This document shows positions 57,845-64,000 of a stretch of 64,000 bases of DNA, in pieces. A program made the position numbers and the translations under genes. Source of the DNA: Rhodoblastus acidophilus (lineage in GTDB: Bacteria > Pseudomonadota > Alphaproteobacteria > Rhizobiales > Beijerinckiaceae); contig NZ_WNKS01000019.1 in assembly GCF_009720655.1 (NCBI RefSeq), forward strand, positions 1-64,000. The letters are read 5' to 3'. Every line of letters begins with the position of its first letter. Within the stretch, counting starts at the first letter, position 1. Below the pieces are notes generated by a model. That model was given only the letters and a program-made list of their open reading frames with translations. It was not told the DNA's origin and made no database searches.

Positions 57845-59119
57845 ATGGCGCGCATCATGAATTTGAATGTCTTGAACACTCTTTCGAATCTTGCGCTGGG
57901 TAAGCCGGCGACCCAGAGTTCGGTTTCCCGTTGGTCAACCGCTCCCACCCCGGAGGGAGACGCCAGCGTTGCGACAAATGGCGACACGTCGTCGGCGCAG
58001 TTTTTCCACACGGATTTCGAGACCGCGCCCTGGTGGCAAGTGGATCTCGAAGACGATTTTGTCATTTCGAGGCTGCGGCTGTTCAATCGTCGCGACATCG
58101 CCGACAGATTGCGCAAATTCAGTATTCTGGTCTCCCGCACCGCCGCGCCCGATTCCTGGTTGACGGTCTTCACCAAGACTGATGATGCGGTTTTCGGCGC
58201 GTTCAACGATTGTCCTTATGTCGTCGAGTTCGATACGCCCCCGCTGGCGCGCTATGTGCGCGTCCGCAAGGACGACGACGGTTGTCTGCACTTTCGCGAA
58301 TGCGAGATTCTCGGCTACGCGCCGGACGACGAACAGCGGGCGGCTTTGATTTCCAGGACCGAGCAGGAGCTGCTCCGACTGAAGCAAGAGCGGGAGGAGC
58401 GGCTGCGGCTGTTCGCCGACGGTCGCAGCGGCGTCATTGTCGAGATCGATTCCTTGTCCGTTTTCGTCGATACGCAGCGTTATTCCCCAGCCATGATCAA
58501 TACGCTCCGCAGCGGCCGCTACGAGGGCGGAGAACGCCACATCGTCAAGAATCTCCTGCGCGCGGGCGATCGGGTTCTCGAAATTGGGACGGCGATCGGG
58601 GCCGTCAGCATGACCGCAGCCAGGATTGTCGGGCCCGGCGCCGTCATGACCTTCGACGCCAATCCCGACATGGTTCAGGACGCGCGCCGCAATTTCGCCG
58701 CCAACAACAAGGCCGAAATCAGCGCCAACCTCGGCGTCATGCGCAATCGCGCTCTGTGGGTGGACGGCGAAACGGACATCGACTTCTTCGTGGCCCAGGA
58801 TTTCTGGGCTTCGCGTCTGTTCGCGGCGCCGTCGAGCCCCGACATCGTCCGCGTCGTCAAGGTTCCGCTTGTGCGTTTCGAGGACAAAATCGCGGACCAT
58901 CGCGCCAATGTGCTGATCTGCGACATCGAGGGGGGCGAGGCGGATTTGCTGGAGAAGGCCGATCTCGAGTCCATCCGCATGATTCTCATGGAAGTCCATT
59001 ATACCGCGGGACGCGCGCGCATCGACGCGATGATGCGGTCCTTGATCGGCCAGGGTTTTAACGTGAACTTCGACTTCACGGGCCACCACGTTGTCGTTCT
59101 CGAGCGCGCGCAGGCGTAA
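57845..59119 (+). CDS. F5/8 type C domain fused to FkbM-family methyltransferase
   Basis: A 424-residue protein. Residues 10-155 form a discoidin/fucolectin-like carbohydrate-binding module (NLALGKPATQSSVSRW, WWQVDLEDDFVISRLRLFNR, ARYVRVRKDD). A short coiled-coil-like linker (about 165-195) follows. The FkbM methyltransferase domain (210-424) has GDRVLEIGTAIGAVSMTAARIVG as SAM motif I and VLICDIEGGEADLLE. The fusion suggests methylation of a sugar on a glycan held by the binding module. ATG at 57845 or 57857; a GTG at 57842 also fits. Confidence 0.88.
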   Translation: MARIMNLNVLNTLSNLALGKPATQSSVSRWSTAPTPEGDASVATNGDTSSAQFFHTDFETAPWWQVDLEDDFVISRLRLFNRRDIADRLRKFSILVSRTAAPDSWLTVFTKTDDAVFGAFNDCPYVVEFDTPPLARYVRVRKDDDGCLHFRECEILGYAPDDEQRAALISRTEQELLRLKQEREERLRLFADGRSGVIVEIDSLSVFVDTQRYSPAMINTLRSGRYEGGERHIVKNLLRAGDRVLEIGTAIGAVSMTAARIVGPGAVMTFDANPDMVQDARRNFAANNKAEISANLGVMRNRALWVDGETDIDFFVAQDFWASRLFAAPSSPDIVRVVKVPLVRFEDKIADHRANVLICDIEGGEADLLEKADLESIRMILMEVHYTAGRARIDAMMRSLIGQGFNVNFDFTGHHVVVLERAQA

Positions 59120-59120
59120 G

Positions 59121-59933
59121 TCAGCCCGTCTCCGCCAGGAAGGACAAGGCCGCGCCGCACTCCGCCTCGACCTTCAGCATGAAGAGAAGATCGGCGCGGG
59201 TGCGGCCCAAATTGATCGCCGCGCACGGTTTTCGGAGACGCGCCGCCTCGTCCACGAAGCGGTAGCCGGAATAAACCATCAGCGACGAGCCGACCACCAG
59301 CGTCGCATCGGCGGAGCGGACGGCGGCATAGGCGGCCTCCAGCCGCTCGCGCGGGACGCTTTCGCCAAAAAACACCACATCCGGCTTTTGCACGCCGCCG
59401 CAGGCTGGGCAGGGCGGTACGACGAAGCGGGAGAAATCGGCGCTGAGATCGGCGTCGCCGTCGGCGGCGCGCGCCGCCTTCAGCCCAGCGAAATCCGGGT
59501 TGAGCCGCGCCAGCTCCGCTTGAAATTTTCCGCGCGACTCCTTGGCGCCGCAGCCCATGCAGCGCACCGCGTCGATCCGACCATGCAAGTCGAGCACGTT
59601 TGAACTGCCCGCCGCCTGATGCAACCCGTCGACATTCTGCGTCACCAGCAAGGCAATCTTTCCGCGCGCCTCCAGCGCCGCCAGCGCGCGGTGCGAAAAG
59701 TTCGGCGCGGCGCCCGAAATCTTTGGCCAGCCGATCATGCTGCGCGCCCAATAGCGTTGGCGCACCGCCGTCGACCCCATGAAGGCGGCGAAATTCACCG
59801 GCGGGTCGCGTTTCCAGGCGCCGGAGCCGTCGCGATAGTCGGGAATGCCCGACCCCGTGCTGCATCCCGCGCCGGTCAGGACGAACAGGCGTTGGTGCGC
59901 GTCAAAAAAATCCCGCAGCCCTGGATTGATCAT
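59121..59933 (-). CDS. Sir2 family NAD-dependent protein deacylase
   Basis: A 270-residue sirtuin with the NAD-binding [16 protein letters not shown], the catalytic region [21 protein letters not shown] (His in DLHG) and a zinc site from CMGCG and [15 protein letters not shown] and [11 protein letters not shown] complete the family motifs. It removes acyl groups from protein lysines, using NAD. ATG at 59933 is given; GTG at 59939 is possible. It abuts the FkbM-fusion gene convergently. Confidence 0.93.
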   Translation of the reverse strand: MINPGLRDFFDAHQRLFVLTGAGCSTGSGIPDYRDGSGAWKRDPPVNFAAFMGSTAVRQRYWARSMIGWPKISGAAPNFSHRALAALEARGKIALLVTQNVDGLHQAAGSSNVLDLHGRIDAVRCMGCGAKESRGKFQAELARLNPDFAGLKAARAADGDADLSADFSRFVVPPCPACGGVQKPDVVFFGESVPRERLEAAYAAVRSADATLVVGSSLMVYSGYRFVDEAARLRKPCAAINLGRTRADLLFMLKVEAECGAALSFLAETG

Positions 59934-60043
59934 GCGCACACTCTACATGTTGTGGGCGTTCTTGTCCTGTACTCGCAAAAATGCACAATGGCGCCGCACG
60001 CGGATCGCGTAACCGATTCGCAGCGAGTTTGTTCGGAGGTGAA

Positions 60044-60517
60044 ATGCGCTGTCCCTTTTGCGGCGGCTTGGACACGCAGGTGAAGGATTCGCGCCCGACC
60101 GACGATTCCGGCGCCATCCGCCGCCGCCGGGTCTGCCCGGACTGCGCCGGCCGTTTCACCACTTTTGAACGCGTGCAGCTGCGCGAACTCACGGTCGTGA
60201 AAAAATCCGGCCGCCGCGCGCCGTTCGACCGCGAGAAGCTGGCGCGTTCGGTGCAGATCGCCCTTCGAAAACGTCCCGTGGAGTCCGAGCGCGTCGATCG
60301 CATGATCAATGGCCTGGTGCGGCAGCTGGAAAGTTCCGGCGAAGCCGAGGTCCCCTCCGACACGATCGGCGAATTGGTGATGCAGGGCCTGAAAAACCTC
60401 GACGAAGTCGCCTATGTGCGCTTCGCCTCGGTCTATCGCAATTTTCGCGAGGCGCGCGATTTCGGGCCTTTGCTCGATGAGTTCGCCGACGAAAGCAAGA
60501 AGGCGGAGCAGGGATGA
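60044..60517 (+). CDS. nrdR: transcriptional repressor NrdR
   Basis: A 157-residue protein with an N-terminal zinc ribbon (MRCPFCGG and CPDCAGRF) and an ATP-cone domain from about 49 ([24 protein letters not shown]). NrdR senses ATP/dATP and represses ribonucleotide reductase genes. GGAGG lies before ATG 60044; upstream in-frame codons from 59981 are not needed. It overlaps ribD by 4 bp, the usual order in this group. Confidence 0.96.
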   Translation: MRCPFCGGLDTQVKDSRPTDDSGAIRRRRVCPDCAGRFTTFERVQLRELTVVKKSGRRAPFDREKLARSVQIALRKRPVESERVDRMINGLVRQLESSGEAEVPSDTIGELVMQGLKNLDEVAYVRFASVYRNFREARDFGPLLDEFADESKKAEQG

Positions 60518-61617
60518 GCGTTTCGCCTGACGATCTTCGGTTTATGCGCGCGGCCTTGGCGCTTGGCGCGCGCGAGCTGGGCGCGACCGCTGAAAATCCC
60601 GCCGTGGGCGCGCTGGTGGTCAAGGACGGTGTCCTCCTCGGGCGCGGCTGGACGCAGGCCGGCGGCCGGCCGCATGCCGAGCCGATGGCTTTGGCGCAGG
60701 CAGGCGAAGCCGCGCGCGGCGCCACGCTCTATGTCACGCTGGAGCCCTGCGCCCATCAGGGCAAGACCCCGCCCTGCGCCGAGGCCGTGATCGCCGCGGG
60801 CGTCACGCGCGTCGTCGGCGGCCTCACCGATCCCGATCCGCGCACGGCGGGGCAGGGGTTTTCGGCCCTGCGCGCCGCCGGGATCGAGGTTGAGGCCGAC
60901 GTGCTGGCGCGGGAATGCCGCCGCGCCCATCGTGGCCACATCCTGCGCGTCAGCGAAAGCCGCCCGATGGTGACGCTGAAGATCGCGCACACGCCCGACG
61001 GCTTCGCCGCCGGCGCCGAGCACGACCGCCGCCTCGCCATCACCGGCCTCGCCGCCAATCTGCGCACCCATGTTTTACGCGCACAACATGATGCGATCAT
61101 GGTCGGCGTCGGCACAGTTTTGGGCGACGATCCCTTGATGACCGTGCGCCTGCCCGGCGTGAACCGCCAGCCGCTGCGCATCGTCCTCGACGCCCGCTGC
61201 GACCTGCCGCCGCGCTCGCGCTTCGCGGCGACCGCCGCAGAGGTTCCCACCCTGGTGTTGTGCGGGGCCGAGGCCGATCCGGAGCGTCGCGGCGCTCTGG
61301 AAAAGCTCGGGATCGAGACTGTTGAACGTCCGCTTCTCGACGGCCGCGTCGACCTGCGCGCCGCCCTTGAATGTCTGGCGGCGCGCGGCCTGACCCGCGT
61401 GTTTTCCGAAGGCGGCCCGCGCGTCGGCTCCAAACTGATCACGCAAGGGCTGGCCGACGAGGTCCTGCTGTTGACCGGAGAGCGGCCGCTGGGCCGGCGC
61501 GGCGTCGAGTCGCTCGCGGAAACGGCGCGGCAAAAGCTCGCCGATCCCGCCTGTTACCAACTGGTGGCCCAGGGCTTGCTGGGGGCCGACAGCTACACCC
61601 ATTACGAGAGAGTCTGA
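60514..61617 (+). CDS. ribD: bifunctional riboflavin biosynthesis deaminase/reductase RibD
   Basis: A 367-residue enzyme. The N-terminal deaminase has the zinc-binding HAEPMAL (H54, E56) and [11 protein letters not shown] (C79, C88). The C-terminal reductase domain contains [33 protein letters not shown] and [10 protein letters not shown]. It performs the second and third steps of riboflavin synthesis. The start overlaps nrdR (ATGA) and the stop abuts the ribE start, so they form one operon. Confidence 0.96.
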   Translation: MSVSPDDLRFMRAALALGARELGATAENPAVGALVVKDGVLLGRGWTQAGGRPHAEPMALAQAGEAARGATLYVTLEPCAHQGKTPPCAEAVIAAGVTRVVGGLTDPDPRTAGQGFSALRAAGIEVEADVLARECRRAHRGHILRVSESRPMVTLKIAHTPDGFAAGAEHDRRLAITGLAANLRTHVLRAQHDAIMVGVGTVLGDDPLMTVRLPGVNRQPLRIVLDARCDLPPRSRFAATAAEVPTLVLCGAEADPERRGALEKLGIETVERPLLDGRVDLRAALECLAARGLTRVFSEGGPRVGSKLITQGLADEVLLLTGERPLGRRGVESLAETARQKLADPACYQLVAQGLLGADSYTHYERV

Positions 61618-62226
61618 ATGTTCACGGGCCTGATCACCGACGTCGGAACACTTTTGAGCGTTGAGGAGCGCGGCGGGCTGAAACGCCTGCGGCTGGCGTC
61701 GCATTATCCGGCGGAAAGCCTGGTGCTCGGCGCGTCCGTCGCCCATAACGGCGTGTGCATGACCCTGGTCGGCTTCGGGCCGCAGGCGGACGGCTCTTGG
61801 CACGAGGTCGACGCCGCCGCCGAAACGCTCGCCGTGACCACGGCGGGCGAATGGAAGGCGGGCGACAGGATCAATCTGGAGCGGGCGCTGCGCATCGGCG
61901 ACGAACTGGGCGGCCACATGGTCTCGGGTCACGTCGATGGCGTGGCGACCATTGTCTCGCGAAAAGATTTTGACGGCATGGCGCATTTCGAGATCGACGC
62001 GCCGAAGGCTTTGTCCAAGTTTATCGCGGAAAAGGGCTCCGTCGCGCTGGATGGGACGTCGCTGACGGTGAACAAGGTCTCGGGAACGACCTTCACCATC
62101 CTGCTGATCCCGCACACGCTGGAAAAGACCAATTTTGGGACGCGCAAGGCGGGCGACCGCATCAACCTCGAGGTGGACACAATGGCTCGCTACGCCGCGC
62201 GGCTGAGCGAGGCGGCGGCGGAATAA
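61618..62226 (+). CDS. ribE: riboflavin synthase alpha chain
   Basis: A 202-residue enzyme with two lumazine-binding repeats: MFTGLITDVGTLLSVEERGG with SVAHNGVCMTL, and GGHMVSGHVDGVATIVSRKD with GSVALDGTSLTVNKV. It converts two 6,7-dimethyl-8-ribityllumazine molecules to riboflavin. It starts immediately after the ribD stop codon. A strong terminator follows, so ribH and nusB, common next genes, are not in this operon here. Confidence 0.95.
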   Translation: MFTGLITDVGTLLSVEERGGLKRLRLASHYPAESLVLGASVAHNGVCMTLVGFGPQADGSWHEVDAAAETLAVTTAGEWKAGDRINLERALRIGDELGGHMVSGHVDGVATIVSRKDFDGMAHFEIDAPKALSKFIAEKGSVALDGTSLTVNKVSGTTFTILLIPHTLEKTNFGTRKAGDRINLEVDTMARYAARLSEAAAE

Positions 62227-62239
62227 GCTTTTCGAGCTC

Positions 62240-62271
62240 GCGCGCGTTCACCGAACGCGCGCTGGTTTTTT
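62240..62271 (+). terminator. Rho-independent terminator after ribE
   Basis: A 10-bp perfect stem, GCGCGCGTTC and its complement, with a 3-nt loop and a following TGGTTTTTTG run. Confidence 0.9.
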
Positions 62272-62327
62272 GCTTTTACGCATTGTCTTCACGCGAACCG
62301 GCATCCACTTCGCTTGAAAATGCTCCA
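62271..62327. repeat. dispersed repeat type 2, copy 3, forming the 3' end of a gene
   Basis: It is the same unit as at 57521-57576. On the minus strand it encodes the last residues of the DUF2239 protein (AFSSEVDAGSREDNA) and its TAA stop. Confidence 0.88.
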
Positions 62328-62941
62328 GGCGACGGGGGCGCATCCCCCGCGCTGAAAGCCAGAGCCAGGATGTGCGCGCGAATGTCCCGAGGCCAATCGG
62401 CGATGTCTTGCGACAATTTCGCCAGATCCTCGGCAAAGAGCGCGCGCGTCGCCTCCTCGTAGCCGGGCCGATCCCCCGCCATCGCCAGCATGAAGCGGTA
62501 GGCGGCCTCCTGGGCGGCGCGTTTGTGTTGGCGCGCTTCGCCGTTGCGCCGCGCTTCATCCACCAGGCGCCGCAGGATCGCGGAGGCGCCCCCCGGTTGC
62601 GCCGACAACCATTCCCATTGCCGCGGCAGCAGCGTCACTTCGCGCGCGACGACTCCCAGTTTCGGCCGCCCCCGGCCTTTCGTCGAACCATCCTTGTCCT
62701 CTGAGGCGGCCGCCTCGGCGCCAGCCTGCGGCGGAGACAAGCGCCCGATGACCTCGGCCTGCGAGCCGCGCAGGTCCAGATCGATCACCCGCCCCGTCGC
62801 GTCGTCGAAGACGAGGATCGTCTGCGCTGCGTCCTGTTCGCAGGCCGCCTTGACGGCGAGGGCGACCTCGCCCAGCGGGCCGGTAAGCAGCAGTCTTTCG
62901 CCGGCGAAGGCCGTGCTCGGATTGGACAGGGGTTTTGACAT
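62276..62941 (-). CDS. DUF2239 family protein with a repeat-derived C-terminus
   Basis: A 221-residue protein. It matches DUF2239 by ILVFDDATGRVIDLDLRGS, GRGRPKLGVVAREVTLLPRQWEWL and GGASAILRRLVDEARR. The function is unknown; the GRPKLGV block and basic helices suggest DNA or RNA contact. The last 15 residues come from dispersed repeat type 2, so the original tail was probably replaced. It is divergent from the GIY-YIG gene across an inverted-repeat operator candidate. Confidence 0.88.
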   Translation of the reverse strand: MSKPLSNPSTAFAGERLLLTGPLGEVALAVKAACEQDAAQTILVFDDATGRVIDLDLRGSQAEVIGRLSPPQAGAEAAASEDKDGSTKGRGRPKLGVVAREVTLLPRQWEWLSAQPGGASAILRRLVDEARRNGEARQHKRAAQEAAYRFMLAMAGDRPGYEEATRALFAEDLAKLSQDIADWPRDIRAHILALAFSAGDAPPSPGAFSSEVDAGSREDNA

Positions 62942-62969
62942 GTCTCGGCGGCTCAGGTTGAGGCTGAAT

Positions 62970-63011
62970 ATTATCCGGGTAAAACTATTGCGTCAATATT
63001 ACCCGTATAAT
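62970..63011. promoter_or_regulatory. inverted-repeat operator candidate between divergent genes
   Basis: ATTATCCGGGTAA (62970-62982) and TTACCCGTATAAT (62999-63011) are 13-nt inverted half sites with one mismatch and a 16-nt spacer. They lie in an AT-rich island between the DUF2239 and GIY-YIG starts. A regulator bound here could control both genes. Confidence 0.6.
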
Positions 63012-63072
63012 AATAAGAGCGCCGGGGACGACGATGCGGCGTGCGGCCGCATCGCAATGGAAAGGTGTCGCG

Positions 63073-63408
63073 ATGAAGGGTGAGGCGCGCAAGGCCGCGA
63101 CGGCGGCTTACAAGGAGCGGAAGGTCGCGAGCGGGGTCTATGCTGTGCGCTGCATGGCGTCCGGCGAGGTCTGGCTCGGGCAATGGGTTGATCTCGCGAC
63201 CATCCAGAACCGGCTCTGGTTCGCGCTGCGCCGCGACTCCCATCCGAAACGGGAGTTGCTCGAGTCCTGGCGCAGCCATGGCGAAGAGCAGTTCAGCTTC
63301 GAGGTCTTGGAGACGCTCGACGACGAACCGTCGCCCTATATCCGCGCCGCGAAGCTGAAGGAGCGCGCGGCGCATTGGCGTGAGACGCTGAAGGCGAAAC
63401 CGATTTGA
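63073..63408 (+). CDS. GIY-YIG nuclease family protein
   Basis: A 111-residue protein with the modified GIY-YIG core: SGVYAVRCMASGEVWLGQ, then NRLWFALRRDSHPKRELLESWRSHGEEQFSFEVLETL. The second motif is WLGQ rather than YIG, as in this alphaproteobacterial subgroup. ATG at 63073 is chosen; an ATG at 63034 is also in frame. Whether it cuts DNA is not known. It is divergent from the DUF2239 gene. Confidence 0.8.
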   Translation: MKGEARKAATAAYKERKVASGVYAVRCMASGEVWLGQWVDLATIQNRLWFALRRDSHPKRELLESWRSHGEEQFSFEVLETLDDEPSPYIRAAKLKERAAHWRETLKAKPI

Positions 63409-63416
63409 GGCGGCGC

Positions 63417-63443
63417 GCATGCCCGGGCTTGGGCCGGGCATGC
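63417..63443. repeat. REP-like palindrome, possible bidirectional terminator
   Basis: A 9-bp perfect stem GCATGCCCG / CGGGCATGC, closely related to the palindrome at 20206-20240. It lies 8 bp after the GIY-YIG stop codon, between convergent genes. Confidence 0.75.
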
Positions 63444-63457
63444 GACGGACCCGGGCG

Positions 63458-64000
63458 TCACCCGTGCGGCATGCGGCCGCCGGGGGTCAGCTTGTCGACC
63501 AGCGTCGGCAGCGCCTGCGCCAGCAGTTGCGACATCTGCTGGGGGCTGATGCCCGCCTGCGCCGCGATCTCGGCGATCTTGCCCTGGCCGAGCACGCTGT
63601 TGATCTGGTCGGGCGAAATCGGCTGGTTTTGGCCCGCGCCGACCCAGCTGTTCACCTGCTGTTCGTGGCCGGCGCCGCGGAACTGGTTGAGCAGCGCGTC
63701 AAGACCGGCTGTAACGGCCGTGCCGGCGCCTGCGCCGGCGACAATGCCGCCGAGCGGGCTGTTGGACAGGCTGTTGATGATGCCGCCGACAATGCCGCCG
63801 CTGCCCATGAAGCCGCCACCGCCCTGCTGCTGCGGCGCGCCCGGGTGTTGCGGGGCGCCGGGATATTGCTGCGGCGCGCCGGGGTATTGCGGAGCGCCCG
63901 CCTGCTGGGGTTGTCCGCCGCCCAGCGCATTGTTGATCGCCGAGCTGATATTGTCGAGAAAGCCGCCGCCGCCGCCTTGTGCGGGAGGAAGCGCCGGGTT
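63458..64000 (-). CDS. DUF937/YidB-like protein, N-terminus cut by the window end
   Basis: At least 180 residues are visible and the frame runs off the window. The upstream part is a Gln/Pro/Gly-rich linker with repeated QYPGAPQ-type units. The C-terminal part matches DUF937/YidB: GGIVAGAGAGTAVTAGLDALLNQFRG, GQNQPISPDQINSVLGQGKIAEIAAQAGISPQQMSQLLAQALPTLVDKLTPGG. The function is unknown. An internal Met at 63808 is not the likely start because the linker is in frame upstream. Confidence 0.85.
   Translation of the reverse strand, partial: NPALPPAQGGGGGFLDNISSAINNALGGGQPQQAGAPQYPGAPQQYPGAPQHPGAPQQQGGGGFMGSGGIVGGIINSLSNSPLGGIVAGAGAGTAVTAGLDALLNQFRGAGHEQQVNSWVGAGQNQPISPDQINSVLGQGKIAEIAAQAGISPQQMSQLLAQALPTLVDKLTPGGRMPHG

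Overview
The window reads as a high-GC alphaproteobacterial chromosome, most likely order Hyphomicrobiales (Rhizobiales). The evidence is gene content and order: nrdR-ribD-ribE, hemB beside a DUF6163-type membrane protein, an LdtR-type MarR regulator with an L,D-transpeptidase, mfd/sdhE/recG close together, a divergent TrpB-like enzyme, a DUF2778/Tlde1 protein, and a peptide repeat often seen in this order. A Beijerinckiaceae/Methylocystaceae-type host is a guess. No rRNA, tRNA, CRISPR array or complete insertion sequence was found.

Region 1 (1-10.3 kb) is a surface-glycan locus. It opens with the 3' part of a protein built of uninterrupted 8-residue Ser/Thr-rich repeats. A TPR-SPINDLY/OGT-type (GT41) glycosyltransferase follows. 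Then comes a tightly overlapping set of a KdsC-like HAD phosphatase, a GatZ/KbaZ-like aldolase-family protein, a GT2 glycosyltransferase, a methyltransferase, a nucleotidyltransferase-kinase fusion and a mannose-6-phosphate-isomerase-type cupin. Together these look like a pathway that makes, activates and transfers an unusual sugar or polyol, possibly onto the repeat protein.

Region 2 (10.4-24 kb) holds a DUF2249 / COX1-like membrane protein / hemerythrin trio and an EamA exporter with a His-rich tail. A polytopic membrane protein gene is broken by two stop codons. It is followed by tonB-exbD-exbB, a DUF763 protein, an ABC importer (binding protein, ATPase, permease), a DUF2778 protein and a NifU-like scaffold.

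Region 3 (24-28.6 kb) is accessory DNA with visibly lower GC. It holds a near-perfect parS-like site, a 761-residue orphan protein, and a ParE/ParD-type toxin-antitoxin pair bracketed by a 197-bp direct repeat of the 3' end of ligA.

Region 4 (28.4-44.6 kb) is mostly core: ligA, a NUDIX protein, a Kef-type antiporter, a second toxin-antitoxin pair, mfd, sdhE, hsp20, recG, a J-domain protein, a cyclopropane-fatty-acid synthase family enzyme and a radical SAM protein. Region 5 (44.7-45.8 kb) is an IS1380-like relic. Region 6 (45.9-64 kb) is again mostly core: quinone oxidoreductase, TauE/SafE, GNAT, hemB, ldtR, L,D-transpeptidase, TrpB2, psiF, a chagasin-like inhibitor, glyA, a pentaheme cytochrome, an F5/8C-FkbM fusion, a sirtuin, nrdR-ribD-ribE, DUF2239, GIY-YIG and a partial DUF937 protein.

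The most unusual signal is a family of three-hairpin palindromic elements: three full copies with a 122-bp core and two 41-bp partial copies. With a 4-bp flank the net insertion is 126 bp, or 42 codons. Two full copies lie inside coding sequence (a degenerate membrane-protein gene and the IS1380 relic) and keep the host frame open, in opposite orientations. This resembles the in-frame palindromic elements known from Rickettsia. A second, shorter dispersed repeat supplies the C-terminus of one gene and the stop codon of another.
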